From positions 370,191-434,190 of the forward strand of contig PHFB01000001.1 of assembly GCA_002841355.1 (NCBI GenBank): DNA of 64,000 nt, read 5' to 3'. This stretch comes from Actinobacteria bacterium HGW-Actinobacteria-1. GTDB lineage: Bacteria > Actinomycetota > Coriobacteriia > Anaerosomatales > Anaerosomataceae. Position 1 is the first letter of the stretch; every line of letters begins with the position of its first letter. The position numbers were made by a program, and so were the translations under genes. This document shows, one piece after another, positions 52,835 through 61,779 of this stretch. The notes under the pieces are model-generated. The model searched no databases. It was given only the letters and a program-made list of their open reading frames with translations, and was not told where the DNA came from.

Positions 52835-53955
52835 CACAGCTCAACTCCCCCCATCGCCAGTCCAATGGCTGTCGCGCTGCCCATCCGGTCAGCGAAGACA
52901 GCCTGCTGGAGATTCGCGGGAACCTGCACTCGGGCAAGTGGATCACCGATCACGACTTGCGCCTGAAGGCCCTTTTCGAGGTAGCTTGGGAGGTTCCTGA
53001 GCTGCGCGCCGCTGCCCGTGAGCAAGATGCGCTGGATTGTGCGCACCTGAGAAGTCTGAGTGAGGTAGTAGTCGAGCGATCTGCGAACCTCTGCGATGAA
53101 CTTGTTCACTTCACGCTCGAGCGAGTCCTGAACGATAGGCGCCATGGCGGGGTCAACGTCCGGCGGAGTCTGGACGGCGCCACCGTCGATGTCAGGAAGC
53201 CCAACGCTGATCTTGAGTTGCTCGGCCTCATCGAACGTCAAGTTGAGCACGTTCGCGACAGCCTGCGTGAACTGATTCCCGGCCAGCGAGGAGATGCGGT
53301 TGAACCGCGGAATGCCCCTCTCGACAACCGCGATGTTGGTAATGCCCGAGGAGATGTGGATGATTCCCGTGGCGAAACCGGACTCATCGAGATCAGACAT
53401 CCCATTCGGCCCCATCAAGGCACGCACGATCGCAAACGACGAGACGTCGATTTGGCTGAGCCGCAACCCTGCACCTTCGACAGCCGCTACTGTTGAGCCG
53501 ATCATGTCGCGATGGGCGGCAACGAGCAGCACTTCCATCATGTGCTCGTCGCTCGGGGTCATGTAGTCGCCGATGATCTGGAAGTCGAGAATCGACTCCT
53601 CGATGGCCATCGGGATGTAGTCCTGAGCCTGATACTGGATAGCGCCAGCAAGCTCGGCGCGCTCCATGAAGGGAAGATCGATGAGACGAACGATGACCTT
53701 CTGGTTGGATACGCCGATGGAGACGTCCTTGCCCCGGACCCCGGAGCGACGCCACACTTCACGGATGACAGAGGTCACGGCCTCGATGTCGACAATCTCG
53801 CCCTCGACGACCGCACCCATCGGCACCTCGACCGCACCGTAACCCGTGAGTGCGAAACCAGCGCCTGCGGGCCGCAGCTGCACAGCGCGCACGTGATCGG
53901 TTCCGATATCCAGGCCAACTGTCGACGAACTGCTGCCGAAGGAGATCGAACTCAA
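52834..53955 (-). CDS. pilM: Type IV pilus assembly protein PilM
   Basis: PilM is an actin-like ATP-binding protein on the cytoplasmic face. A TTG at 53955 lies five bases after AAGGAGG and is preferred over a TTG at 53970 that would lie within the ribosome site. The 373-residue protein shows VGLDIGTDHVRAVQL, LIDLPFMERAELAGAIQYQAQDYIP, the phosphate loop HISSGITNIAVVERG, and ILLTGSGAQLRNL, all actin-fold motifs of PilM. It is the first gene of a pilM-N-O-P operon. Confidence 0.92.
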   Translation of the reverse strand: MSSISFGSSSSTVGLDIGTDHVRAVQLRPAGAGFALTGYGAVEVPMGAVVEGEIVDIEAVTSVIREVWRRSGVRGKDVSIGVSNQKVIVRLIDLPFMERAELAGAIQYQAQDYIPMAIEESILDFQIIGDYMTPSDEHMMEVLLVAAHRDMIGSTVAAVEGAGLRLSQIDVSSFAIVRALMGPNGMSDLDESGFATGIIHISSGITNIAVVERGIPRFNRISSLAGNQFTQAVANVLNLTFDEAEQLKISVGLPDIDGGAVQTPPDVDPAMAPIVQDSLEREVNKFIAEVRRSLDYYLTQTSQVRTIQRILLTGSGAQLRNLPSYLEKGLQAQVVIGDPLARVQVPANLQQAVFADRMGSATAIGLAMGGVEL

Positions 53956-54028
53956 TGGATCCTCCTTCAATCTTTGCCACGACTAGACTTCGACTACTGC
54001 TGTGATGTTTGCGACGTTCCCCCTGGCC

Positions 54029-54057
54029 ATTCTAGAGCATAGAGCACATCCCGCCAA
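54029..54057 (-). promoter_or_regulatory. Predicted promoter of the pilM-N-O-P operon
   Basis: Minus strand TTGGCG (54057-54052), 17 bases and TAGAAT (54034-54029, five of six) lie 74 bases before the pilM start. The gap 53956-54129 holds no other recognisable element apart from a TTGACA (near 54120) with no matching -10. Confidence 0.5.
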
Positions 54058-54129
54058 GCACGATGATTACATGTACATGCATATACTGCGTATCATCGAA
54101 CCGCAGTCAGACACCCTTTGTCAATACAA

Positions 54130-55710
54130 TCATCCCCGCGTCCACAGACCCGGCATGAGCAGACCACGGTCTACGCCAGGGAGCGACTCGGGCAGATAGG
54201 TCGGCAGGAGAGGGTTCGTGACAAGGCACATGTTCGGTCCGCCGGAGTCAATCTTGCCCGCGATGACCGACCCCCGGACGAGCGGGTTGTTGCCGAAGTG
54301 CACCGTCCCCTGGCAGAAGAATGCGCCTGCCATGTCCGGCGTGGTCGCGCGAATCTCATCCGCAGTCTTGTTCGCGTAGTTGTTGTTGGTGCTGAAACTG
54401 ACGTAGATGTCTGCGGGCGTCACGAGTCCGAGCGCGAACTGGTTCGTCTCGCCCTGCGTGTTCGTACCGTACGGTCGAACGGTGCCGTTGATGTAGATGG
54501 GCCCGTTGACGACGATACTGCCGTTGCCGATGTAGGTCATGTCCTCGCTAATCGTCAGCGAACCGTCGATGAACACCGTGCCCGATATGTAGAGCCGATT
54601 GTTCACGTCGTCGTACGCAAAGTCGTCATACTTGTTGGCAAGTGTGTAGTTTGCGCCAGCAGGACCTGCAGGAAGAGAGATTCCGTCGGTCGTCGTCACT
54701 GAGCCCCACGCTCCGAATGTACGACCGCCAAGCGTGAGGTTCGTGGTACCGGCGCCACGGTCCGATATCGTGCCGTCTGCTCGGCCGATGAACTTGTAGT
54801 TCGCGTTCGTCGGCGTGGCCTGCGCCATCGCCCTATGCCAAGTCAGCGTGCTCGGAGGCTGCATAAGGCTGTAGTCTGATGCCTGTCCATTGCTCGTCTC
54901 AAGGTTGGCGCCAAGACTCCTGTCTGGCGTTCCCATGATGTTGTCGATCGACTCTGCTTGGGACTTCGTGGCCCACTGCTCGAGCATCTCATCCGTGATC
55001 GTCGGCAGAGTGATGTCGGGCACCGACCGCGAGACGGAGGTGACATACACACCGCCGGCTCCGCCCTTGGCCCCGTTCTCCGGTACGGCGGGGTTTCCAG
55101 TGCCGTCACAGTAGACCTTCACATACGTACTCGGGGTACCGAGCGAGCCGCTGGAGCCGACTGTGATGTTGCCGCCCTTCACGAAGAACGGGCCCTCCAG
55201 ACATGACATGTTGTTTGCGATACCGAGGTTACCCTTCATGTAGAACGGTCCGATGATGTTCGACGTCCCCGCAAGGCCACCGGATCCACTGATCAGAGAC
55301 TGGGGACCCGTGCCGGCGAAGTTCATCTTCCAGAGGTTCATGTAGTAGAACTGCTGTTTGACCGTCTCGTTGCTACCATCCAAACCGACACCCGATGAAA
55401 CGAGGCGGTACTCGCTGCCGCCAAGGTCCTCCAGGGTTACCGAGTAGGTCCCGTCAGGCGTCTCGCCGGTGATAGGAAAGTCCGTCGCCGTAGACTCGTC
55501 CGAGAAGGTCGTGAGGACGACATCAAGACCACTGCTCGCAGCACGAAATGCACGAGACTCGTCCTCGACCTTCTTGGACTCGAAGAGCGTCTGCTGAGCG
55601 AGAACGAATGAGCCTACCGCAAGAACCGTGATGACCGCCATGATGCCGATCACCGTGATGAGCGCGACACCACTCTCGTCAGAGAGTAACCTGCGCATCT
55701 TCGCGTTCAT
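54130..55710 (-). CDS. PilX-like minor pilin with beta-helix-like polymer-forming region
   Basis: The ATG at 55710 has AGGAGGTG upstream; 526 residues. The N-terminus, RRLLSDESGVALITVIGIMAVITV, is split here as basic SDESG plus a hydrophobic helix like PilX-type pilins, without Glu at +5. After a ~90-residue pilin-like domain come repeated short strands rich in Gly, Asn, Ile and Val (about 150-200 and 380-470, for example GPFFVKGGNITVG and GSLTISEDMTYIGNGSI), resembling polymer-forming beta-helix proteins. The C-terminus ends near ESLPGVDRGLLMPG. It is probably a pilus-tip or surface component. Confidence 0.7.
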   Translation of the reverse strand: MNAKMRRLLSDESGVALITVIGIMAVITVLAVGSFVLAQQTLFESKKVEDESRAFRAASSGLDVVLTTFSDESTATDFPITGETPDGTYSVTLEDLGGSEYRLVSSGVGLDGSNETVKQQFYYMNLWKMNFAGTGPQSLISGSGGLAGTSNIIGPFYMKGNLGIANNMSCLEGPFFVKGGNITVGSSGSLGTPSTYVKVYCDGTGNPAVPENGAKGGAGGVYVTSVSRSVPDITLPTITDEMLEQWATKSQAESIDNIMGTPDRSLGANLETSNGQASDYSLMQPPSTLTWHRAMAQATPTNANYKFIGRADGTISDRGAGTTNLTLGGRTFGAWGSVTTTDGISLPAGPAGANYTLANKYDDFAYDDVNNRLYISGTVFIDGSLTISEDMTYIGNGSIVVNGPIYINGTVRPYGTNTQGETNQFALGLVTPADIYVSFSTNNNYANKTADEIRATTPDMAGAFFCQGTVHFGNNPLVRGSVIAGKIDSGGPNMCLVTNPLLPTYLPESLPGVDRGLLMPGLWTRG

Positions 55711-55736
55711 CGGACGCACCTCCTGGTGACTACTGT

Positions 55737-56300
55737 CTAGCGGTTACGGAAGAACACGCGACGCGTATCTGCAAACGACTGACCGTCGTACGTGGTCACG
55801 ATGGTCATGGTCATACTGCGTGCCTGGCTGTCGACGTTCGACATGTTCGTGATCTCGTTGAGATTCGCGTCGAAGTACTTGAAGAGCACCTTGGCCTGAG
55901 CCATGTTGCTGTTGTGCTCCGAAATCACGTACACCTTTGGTGTCGGACTGTCGACCTCCTCAGATGTGGACACCTGGAGAACTCCAGCGCTGGTGCACTC
56001 GAAGAGATACTTCTCCGGGTGCCCGTCGTTGTCCCGGTCGGTTAGCGCGGCGACGCGGTAGCCAGTGGTCCCGGGATAGGTGTTGTCGAAGCCGTAGTTC
56101 TGGATGAGGATGCGCTCCATGTAGTCGAGCGGGAATCCCACCTCATGACTGATGTATGACTGCCGGTCGCTTGCTTTGCTTCCGTTGTTGGCAACCTGGA
56201 ACCCCAGCCAAGCCGCACCAAGAATCACGGACAACAGTCCGAGGACGACCAGCAACTCGGTGAGGGTGAACCCTTCTTCGCGTCGTATCGAGGAGGTCAT
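55737..56300 (-). CDS. PilW-like minor pilin
   Basis: The 187-residue protein has a class III prepilin signal, RREEG|FTLTELLVVLGL, cleavable after Gly10 with the conserved Glu at +5, followed by a long helix and a C-terminal region rich in Asp, Ser and Thr. The ATG follows the preceding stop codon by two bases (TGATCATG), so translation is coupled. A GTG start at 56309 is possible. Among pilin genes its order matches PilW. PilD should process it. Confidence 0.8.
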   Translation of the reverse strand: MTSSIRREEGFTLTELLVVLGLLSVILGAAWLGFQVANNGSKASDRQSYISHEVGFPLDYMERILIQNYGFDNTYPGTTGYRVAALTDRDNDGHPEKYLFECTSAGVLQVSTSEEVDSPTPKVYVISEHNSNMAQAKVLFKYFDANLNEITNMSNVDSQARSMTMTIVTTYDGQSFADTRRVFFRNR

Positions 56301-56302
56301 GA

Positions 56303-57832
56303 TCACCACGACCCCACTCCGTACGCGGTACTCCCCACCGGGCCAGTCGCCGTCGTTACCACAGTGTTCGAGGTACTGCTCTCCGGCGTTCCACCATGAA
56401 CCCCGAGCGGCGTGTACGAAGCGACACAGTAGTAGCTAACGGAGGGGCACGGGACGTTCTGGTTCAGAACAGTGAGCTGAACGGCGTTGACGGAGAGAGT
56501 CGCACCAGTCCCAACCGCCACCGGCGTCGGGGCAGTCGCGGTGAACCTATACCAGCGATATGTCAGTCCCGACGTGGGGAATGTCGGCGCAGAGCACGTC
56601 AGCGTTGACGTGACGGTGTATACCTTGTTGCTCTGCGTGATCGTGTACCCCCCGGTGATGAGAGGCCGGGTCACGAAGATCGGCGTACCGGTCGTGTACG
56701 CGGAAGCAAGCGGACGCGGGCTCAGCGCGCGGACCACGGGGTAGTACCTCGAGAATGAGGTTCCAGTCGTGTATGCCAGCGAGGTTCCAGTCGGGGTGCC
56801 GACCGTCACCTCCGGCCAATGCTCAAACGGAAGAACCGGGCCGGTATCGTCGAGCGGTTGCTTGAACATCCGCACCTGGTAGTGATCGGAATCAGTCGTG
56901 CCGTCCGACGACTTCAGCCAGTTCAGCGTCGCACTCGTGTTCGACCCGACCGTGGTCACCGGTACACCCGGGATGCCGGGAGCATGATTGTCTACAAGGA
57001 GATGGCGCACCGTGTAGACACTCACACCCTGATCATCCAGGACGTACGCGCTCACGGTTCGCATGCCATCGGCGATAATCTCGACGGGAATGTACGTGAC
57101 CCCATCTTCTTGCACGATGTCTTCGGTCTGACGCGTGTCCCACACGAACGTCGACTCGGTGAACGTTTGCGTTGCCGGGTTCCAGGTCGCCGGGTTCAGA
57201 AGGGTGTCCTTCGCAACATACGAGTCATCAATCCACAGAGCAACGTTCGTGATGGTGCGTCCTTCGGATGCAGTCGCCTCGACAGCCAGCTTGAGCACAC
57301 CGGTGGCGCCCAGACACGAACTGTCCCACACGACAGCTCCCTCGGGCGGCGTGTAGGCGTCGATGAACGCAATCGATGGATCAGTCTCGGGTGAACGGTT
57401 GGCCTGCGTGAGGAACTGGCTGCGGTCACGGATAGGCACCGTTGTGGACATCGAGACACTCGCGCGTTGGGGTGCGGATATCGTGATAGATACTGTGAGG
57501 TTCTTGAGCGCCTCGTTCGAGCCATCCTCCACGCCGGGACGGATAGTTATTGTGAATTCGCCGACCCTCGTGGTCTCCTCCGAAGCCAGGATTCCGCCGT
57601 TCGCCTCAAGATCGACGGAATCGAACGGAAGCGACTGGACGCGCTCGATATAGGCATTGAGCGCATTGACCATGACGTTTCGCTGCTTCGCGTCGACGCC
57701 CATCATGGTGGTCGTGCCCACCAAGCCAAGCACGCCGGTCAGCACTATGAAGAGAATGACGGCCGCGATCATGATCTCGAGAACGGACATGCCGTCGTCG
57801 CGATCGATCGCACCGCGCATGATGTGAACCAT
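56303..57832 (-). CDS. Large PilV-like minor pilin with FN3-like and Ig-like C-terminal regions
   Basis: The 509-residue protein has a class III signal, RDDG|MSVLEIMIAAVI, with Gly at -1 (residue 14) and Glu at +5, then a pilin helix with SLPFDSVDLEANGG. Residues about 170-280 form a beta-rich Asp/Thr domain. About 283-385 resembles fibronectin type III (HAPGIPGVPVTTVGSNTSATLNW). About 395-500 resembles an Ig-like domain, with TYRWYRF and SVSYYCVAS including a likely Cys pair. This is far longer than standard pilins, as in tip adhesins. Start codon among GTG/ATG choices at 57832-57820 is uncertain. Confidence 0.72.
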   Translation of the reverse strand: MVHIMRGAIDRDDGMSVLEIMIAAVILFIVLTGVLGLVGTTTMMGVDAKQRNVMVNALNAYIERVQSLPFDSVDLEANGGILASEETTRVGEFTITIRPGVEDGSNEALKNLTVSITISAPQRASVSMSTTVPIRDRSQFLTQANRSPETDPSIAFIDAYTPPEGAVVWDSSCLGATGVLKLAVEATASEGRTITNVALWIDDSYVAKDTLLNPATWNPATQTFTESTFVWDTRQTEDIVQEDGVTYIPVEIIADGMRTVSAYVLDDQGVSVYTVRHLLVDNHAPGIPGVPVTTVGSNTSATLNWLKSSDGTTDSDHYQVRMFKQPLDDTGPVLPFEHWPEVTVGTPTGTSLAYTTGTSFSRYYPVVRALSPRPLASAYTTGTPIFVTRPLITGGYTITQSNKVYTVTSTLTCSAPTFPTSGLTYRWYRFTATAPTPVAVGTGATLSVNAVQLTVLNQNVPCPSVSYYCVASYTPLGVHGGTPESSTSNTVVTTATGPVGSTAYGVGSW

Positions 57833-58003
57833 TTCCCTCACGCCCCAGTCGTCGGCCACAGCCGAATCGAGCGGAATGTCATGCCGCCTACAGACAGCAT
57901 ATCGGCAACCCCCTATACCCTCTTGAAGCACACCCTAGAGGCTTCACAACAACTCAACATACCGGATCGCGACTATGCGTGGTGGACTCAAGGCGAGTTC
58001 AGC

Positions 58004-58837
58004 CTACCGGACACCTGCGAGTCTCAGGTACCAATCCAGCACCACAGGTCCCCACAGCGCAACAAGCAGCGCCCCTGATGCAAGGAACGGTCCGAATGGG
58101 ACCCTCGCCTGCCCGGCGCCCTTGTGCCTGCGCAGCACGGCCACGCCCACGACAGCGCCGAGTATGCTCGCCACCATGAGTACCATGAGGACGTACGGAC
58201 CGAAGAACAGGCCGAGCACCGCCAGAAGCTTGATATCCCCCATGCCAAGCCCTGCAGACTTCCTGATGAGCGCATACGCGCCTGCTATGGCGGCACTGAT
58301 GCCGCCGCCGATCACGATTCCGCTTGCCGCGTACGGCATTGGTGCGCTGAGCAACCCGCGGCCGATGAACAGAGGGACTGCAGGTACCCCCGTGAGTTGC
58401 GCGAAGAGCACGCCGACGACGCCGACGACGCCCAGCGCTGCGACTATCGCGTTCGGCAGTCGCATATGGTCGAGGTCAATCAGCGTAAGAATCAGCAGAA
58501 GATAGAACAGACCGATGCCGAAGAGCGTTCGCGCACTCATGCCCCAGCGCGCGGCAGCGGCCAACCACAGCAGTCCGGATGTCGCCTCGACGATGGGGTA
58601 TCTCGCGGAGATGCGCCCACCGCATTCGCGACACCGAGCACCGAGGATCACCCAGGAAGCCACGGGGATGTTGTCATACCACCTAATCGGCGTGCCACAC
58701 CCCGGACAGTGCGATCCAGGCGAAACAATCGATTCACCGCGCGGAACGCGCCAGATGATGACATTAGCCAGGCTGCCGAACAACAGGCCAAAGAGCCCCG
58801 TAGACATCAGGAAGAACCATATGGGGATTGATTCCAA
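58004..58837 (-). CDS. pilD: Type IV prepilin peptidase PilD
   Basis: The membrane aspartic protease that cleaves and methylates prepilins. A TTG at 58837, after GGGAGGAG, gives 277 residues with about eight membrane segments. The cytoplasmic loop has two CxxC pairs (CPGCG near 44-48 and CRECGG near 69-74), needed for zinc and methylation. The catalytic Asp residues lie in LIDLDHMRLPN and GMGDIK. It follows the pilA terminator and precedes the pilV-like gene. Confidence 0.95.
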   Translation of the reverse strand: MESIPIWFFLMSTGLFGLLFGSLANVIIWRVPRGESIVSPGSHCPGCGTPIRWYDNIPVASWVILGARCRECGGRISARYPIVEATSGLLWLAAAARWGMSARTLFGIGLFYLLLILTLIDLDHMRLPNAIVAALGVVGVVGVLFAQLTGVPAVPLFIGRGLLSAPMPYAASGIVIGGGISAAIAGAYALIRKSAGLGMGDIKLLAVLGLFFGPYVLMVLMVASILGAVVGVAVLRRHKGAGQARVPFGPFLASGALLVALWGPVVLDWYLRLAGVR

Positions 58838-58900
58838 CGCGCGGCTCCTCCCTATGAGTGACTCCGACAGGGTATCAGTTCGCCTGGACCGAAGAAACGC

Positions 58901-58932
58901 CGAAGGCCGGCGGCAGATGCCGCCGGCCTTCG
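58901..58932 (-). terminator. Terminator after pilA
   Basis: A 15-bp perfect inverted repeat (58901-58915 with 58918-58932) separated by two bases, followed on the minus strand by GCGTTTCTTC. It lies 21 bases after the pilA stop codon and probably limits read-through from abundant pilin mRNA into pilD. Confidence 0.75.
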
Positions 58933-58953
58933 TATGAAGCCGTTCGTCTCGGC

Positions 58954-59334
58954 CTAGAAGTGCGAGTGTCCCGTGGCGGTGAAGTTGCCCGGAGCTGCGC
59001 CATTGTCACCGGTGACCGTGCCGCTAGCGTCTACGCCGTAGGTGCCGCCACCCGTTGCCGGGCAGGTCGGAGCGGTCTTGATGTAGCCGTCGGTGACCAG
59101 GATGTTGCCAGAGTCGACGAGACCGGCTGCCCAAGTGTTGTCCGGGGAAGCGGCCAGGAACTGCTGAACCGCACCCTCGATCGTGCGCTGGTTCGACTGG
59201 CAGGTGCGAAGCCGGGCGCTCTCAGAAGCAGCATTGAAGACCGGGATCGCGATAGCAACAAGAATACCGATAATGAGAACGACGACCATGAGCTCGACGA
59301 GGGTGAAGCCCTCATCCTTCTTGAACATCCGCAT
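58954..59334 (-). CDS. pilA: Major type IV pilin PilA
   Basis: The ATG at 59334 lies nine bases after AAGGAGG and gives 126 residues. The class III signal KKDEG|FTLVELMVVVLIIG is cleaved after Gly9, leaving Phe1 and Glu5, and the helix continues IPVFNAASESARLRTCQSN. The mature protein of 117 residues has two Cys (in LRTCQSN and APTCPAT) that may form a disulphide. The Gly-rich C-terminus ends GNFTATGHSHF. A GC-only hairpin just before its ribosome site and a terminator after it suggest separate, high expression. Confidence 0.93.
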   Translation of the reverse strand: MRMFKKDEGFTLVELMVVVLIIGILVAIAIPVFNAASESARLRTCQSNQRTIEGAVQQFLAASPDNTWAAGLVDSGNILVTDGYIKTAPTCPATGGGTYGVDASGTVTGDNGAAPGNFTATGHSHF

Positions 59335-59356
59335 AGATGTCCGCCTCCTTCTTCTT

Positions 59357-59371
59357 GGGGGCCGCGCCCCC
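59357..59371 (-). promoter_or_regulatory. GC-only hairpin in the pilA leader
   Basis: GGGGGC (59357-59362), loop CGC, GCCCCC (59366-59371): a 6-bp all-GC stem 5-6 bases before AAGAAGAAGGAGG and 23 bases before the pilA ATG. It could end pilC read-through or form a stable 5' end for a processed pilA mRNA. Confidence 0.55.
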
Positions 59372-59444
59372 ACTGGCCTACAAACGGTTTATCGGCGTGC
59401 GCGAGCATCCCTTTAGCAAAAGATTCAGGTAATTTCTTGCCGGC

Positions 59445-60659
59445 TCACTTCACAAGCGTGATGACCTGGAACATCGGCATATACAGCGCGATAACGATGC
59501 CACCGACGATCACGCCAAGCGTTGCCATCATCAGCGGCTCGATGAGCGACGTCAGGCCGTCCACGGCCGTCGACACTTCCTCGTCATAGAAGTCGGCGAT
59601 CTTGGAGAGCATTGCGTCGAGTGCACCGGTCTCCTCGCCTACAGCGATCATCTGCACAAGCATCGAGGGGAATACCGGGGACTCTCCGAGCGGCTTGGCG
59701 ATGGTCTCGCCTTCCTTGATGGCGGAGCGCACCTTCTTGACGGCTCGGGAGACAACCTCGTTGCCTGCGGTCTCAGAGACGATCTCAAGCGCGGAGAGAA
59801 TCGGAACGCCGGCGGCGACCAGCGTGCCGAACGTCCTGGTGAATCGGGCGAGCGCCATCTTCCGGATCATGCCGCCAACGACCGGAAGCCGAAGCTTGAT
59901 TCCGTCCCAGATGAAACGTCCCGACTCGGTACCGACCCAGAACTTGAAACCTACGAACGCACCGATGCTTACAAGAAGAACGATAAGACCCGGCCAACCG
60001 CGGACACCCTCGGAGATGTTCACGAGAATCTGTGTCGGCAGCGGCAGCTTGCCGCCCATGTCGCTGAACATCTTCTGGAAGGTCGGGACCACGAAGATCA
60101 TCATCGCGACGAGTACGATGAGCACGAGCGATCCCATCGCGACCGGGTAGGTCATGGCTGATTTGATGGTCGCTTTGAGCGAAGCGTCGCGCTCAAAGTG
60201 ATCCGCGACGCGCACGAGGACCTCGTCGAGTACACCACCGGTCTCGCCAGCACGCACCATGTTGATGAAGATCGGTGGGAACGGCTTCGGGTGCTTCGCC
60301 ATCGCCTCAGAGAGCGACTGGCCTGCCTCGACATCGCGACCGACCTGCGCAATGACCTCTCTGAGCTCCTTGCTTTCGGACTGTCCGGCGAGAATGCTCA
60401 GGCATTTCGTCAGCGAGAGTCCGGCGTTAATCATCGTGGCGAACTGCCGGGCGAATATGGTGATGTCCTTGGGCTTGATCGTCGTGCCGAACTGGATCTT
60501 ATTGAGGGCAGCAAAACGATCCTCGTTCAAATCGAGGATGATGTAGCCCATTTGCCGCAGCTTCGAGGCTACCGCGTCGCGGCTATCCCCCTCGAGCTTG
60601 CCGTTGACGACCTTGCCGGCCTTGTCTCGGACGCTGTACTTGAAGGTCACAGTGGCCAT
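59445..60659 (-). CDS. pilC: Pilus assembly platform protein PilC
   Basis: The inner-membrane platform of the type IV pilus machine. The 404 residues have two T2SSF domains, each with helical cytoplasmic bundles: the first with FARQFATMINAGLSLTKCL and ERDASLKATIKSAMTYP, the second with LARFTRTFGTLVAAGVPIL and IAVGEETGALDAML. Three main membrane segments are seen near 170-195, 220-240 and 375-395. It follows pilT after 14 bases and has GAGGAGA before the ATG. Confidence 0.95.
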   Translation of the reverse strand: MATVTFKYSVRDKAGKVVNGKLEGDSRDAVASKLRQMGYIILDLNEDRFAALNKIQFGTTIKPKDITIFARQFATMINAGLSLTKCLSILAGQSESKELREVIAQVGRDVEAGQSLSEAMAKHPKPFPPIFINMVRAGETGGVLDEVLVRVADHFERDASLKATIKSAMTYPVAMGSLVLIVLVAMMIFVVPTFQKMFSDMGGKLPLPTQILVNISEGVRGWPGLIVLLVSIGAFVGFKFWVGTESGRFIWDGIKLRLPVVGGMIRKMALARFTRTFGTLVAAGVPILSALEIVSETAGNEVVSRAVKKVRSAIKEGETIAKPLGESPVFPSMLVQMIAVGEETGALDAMLSKIADFYDEEVSTAVDGLTSLIEPLMMATLGVIVGGIVIALYMPMFQVITLVK

Positions 60660-60673
60660 GGCGTCTCCTCTTC

Positions 60674-61738
<1,065 letters not shown>

Positions 61739-61779
61739 CGGCCGCACCCCTCCCCGAAAGCGGCTTCCTGCAGGGATCC

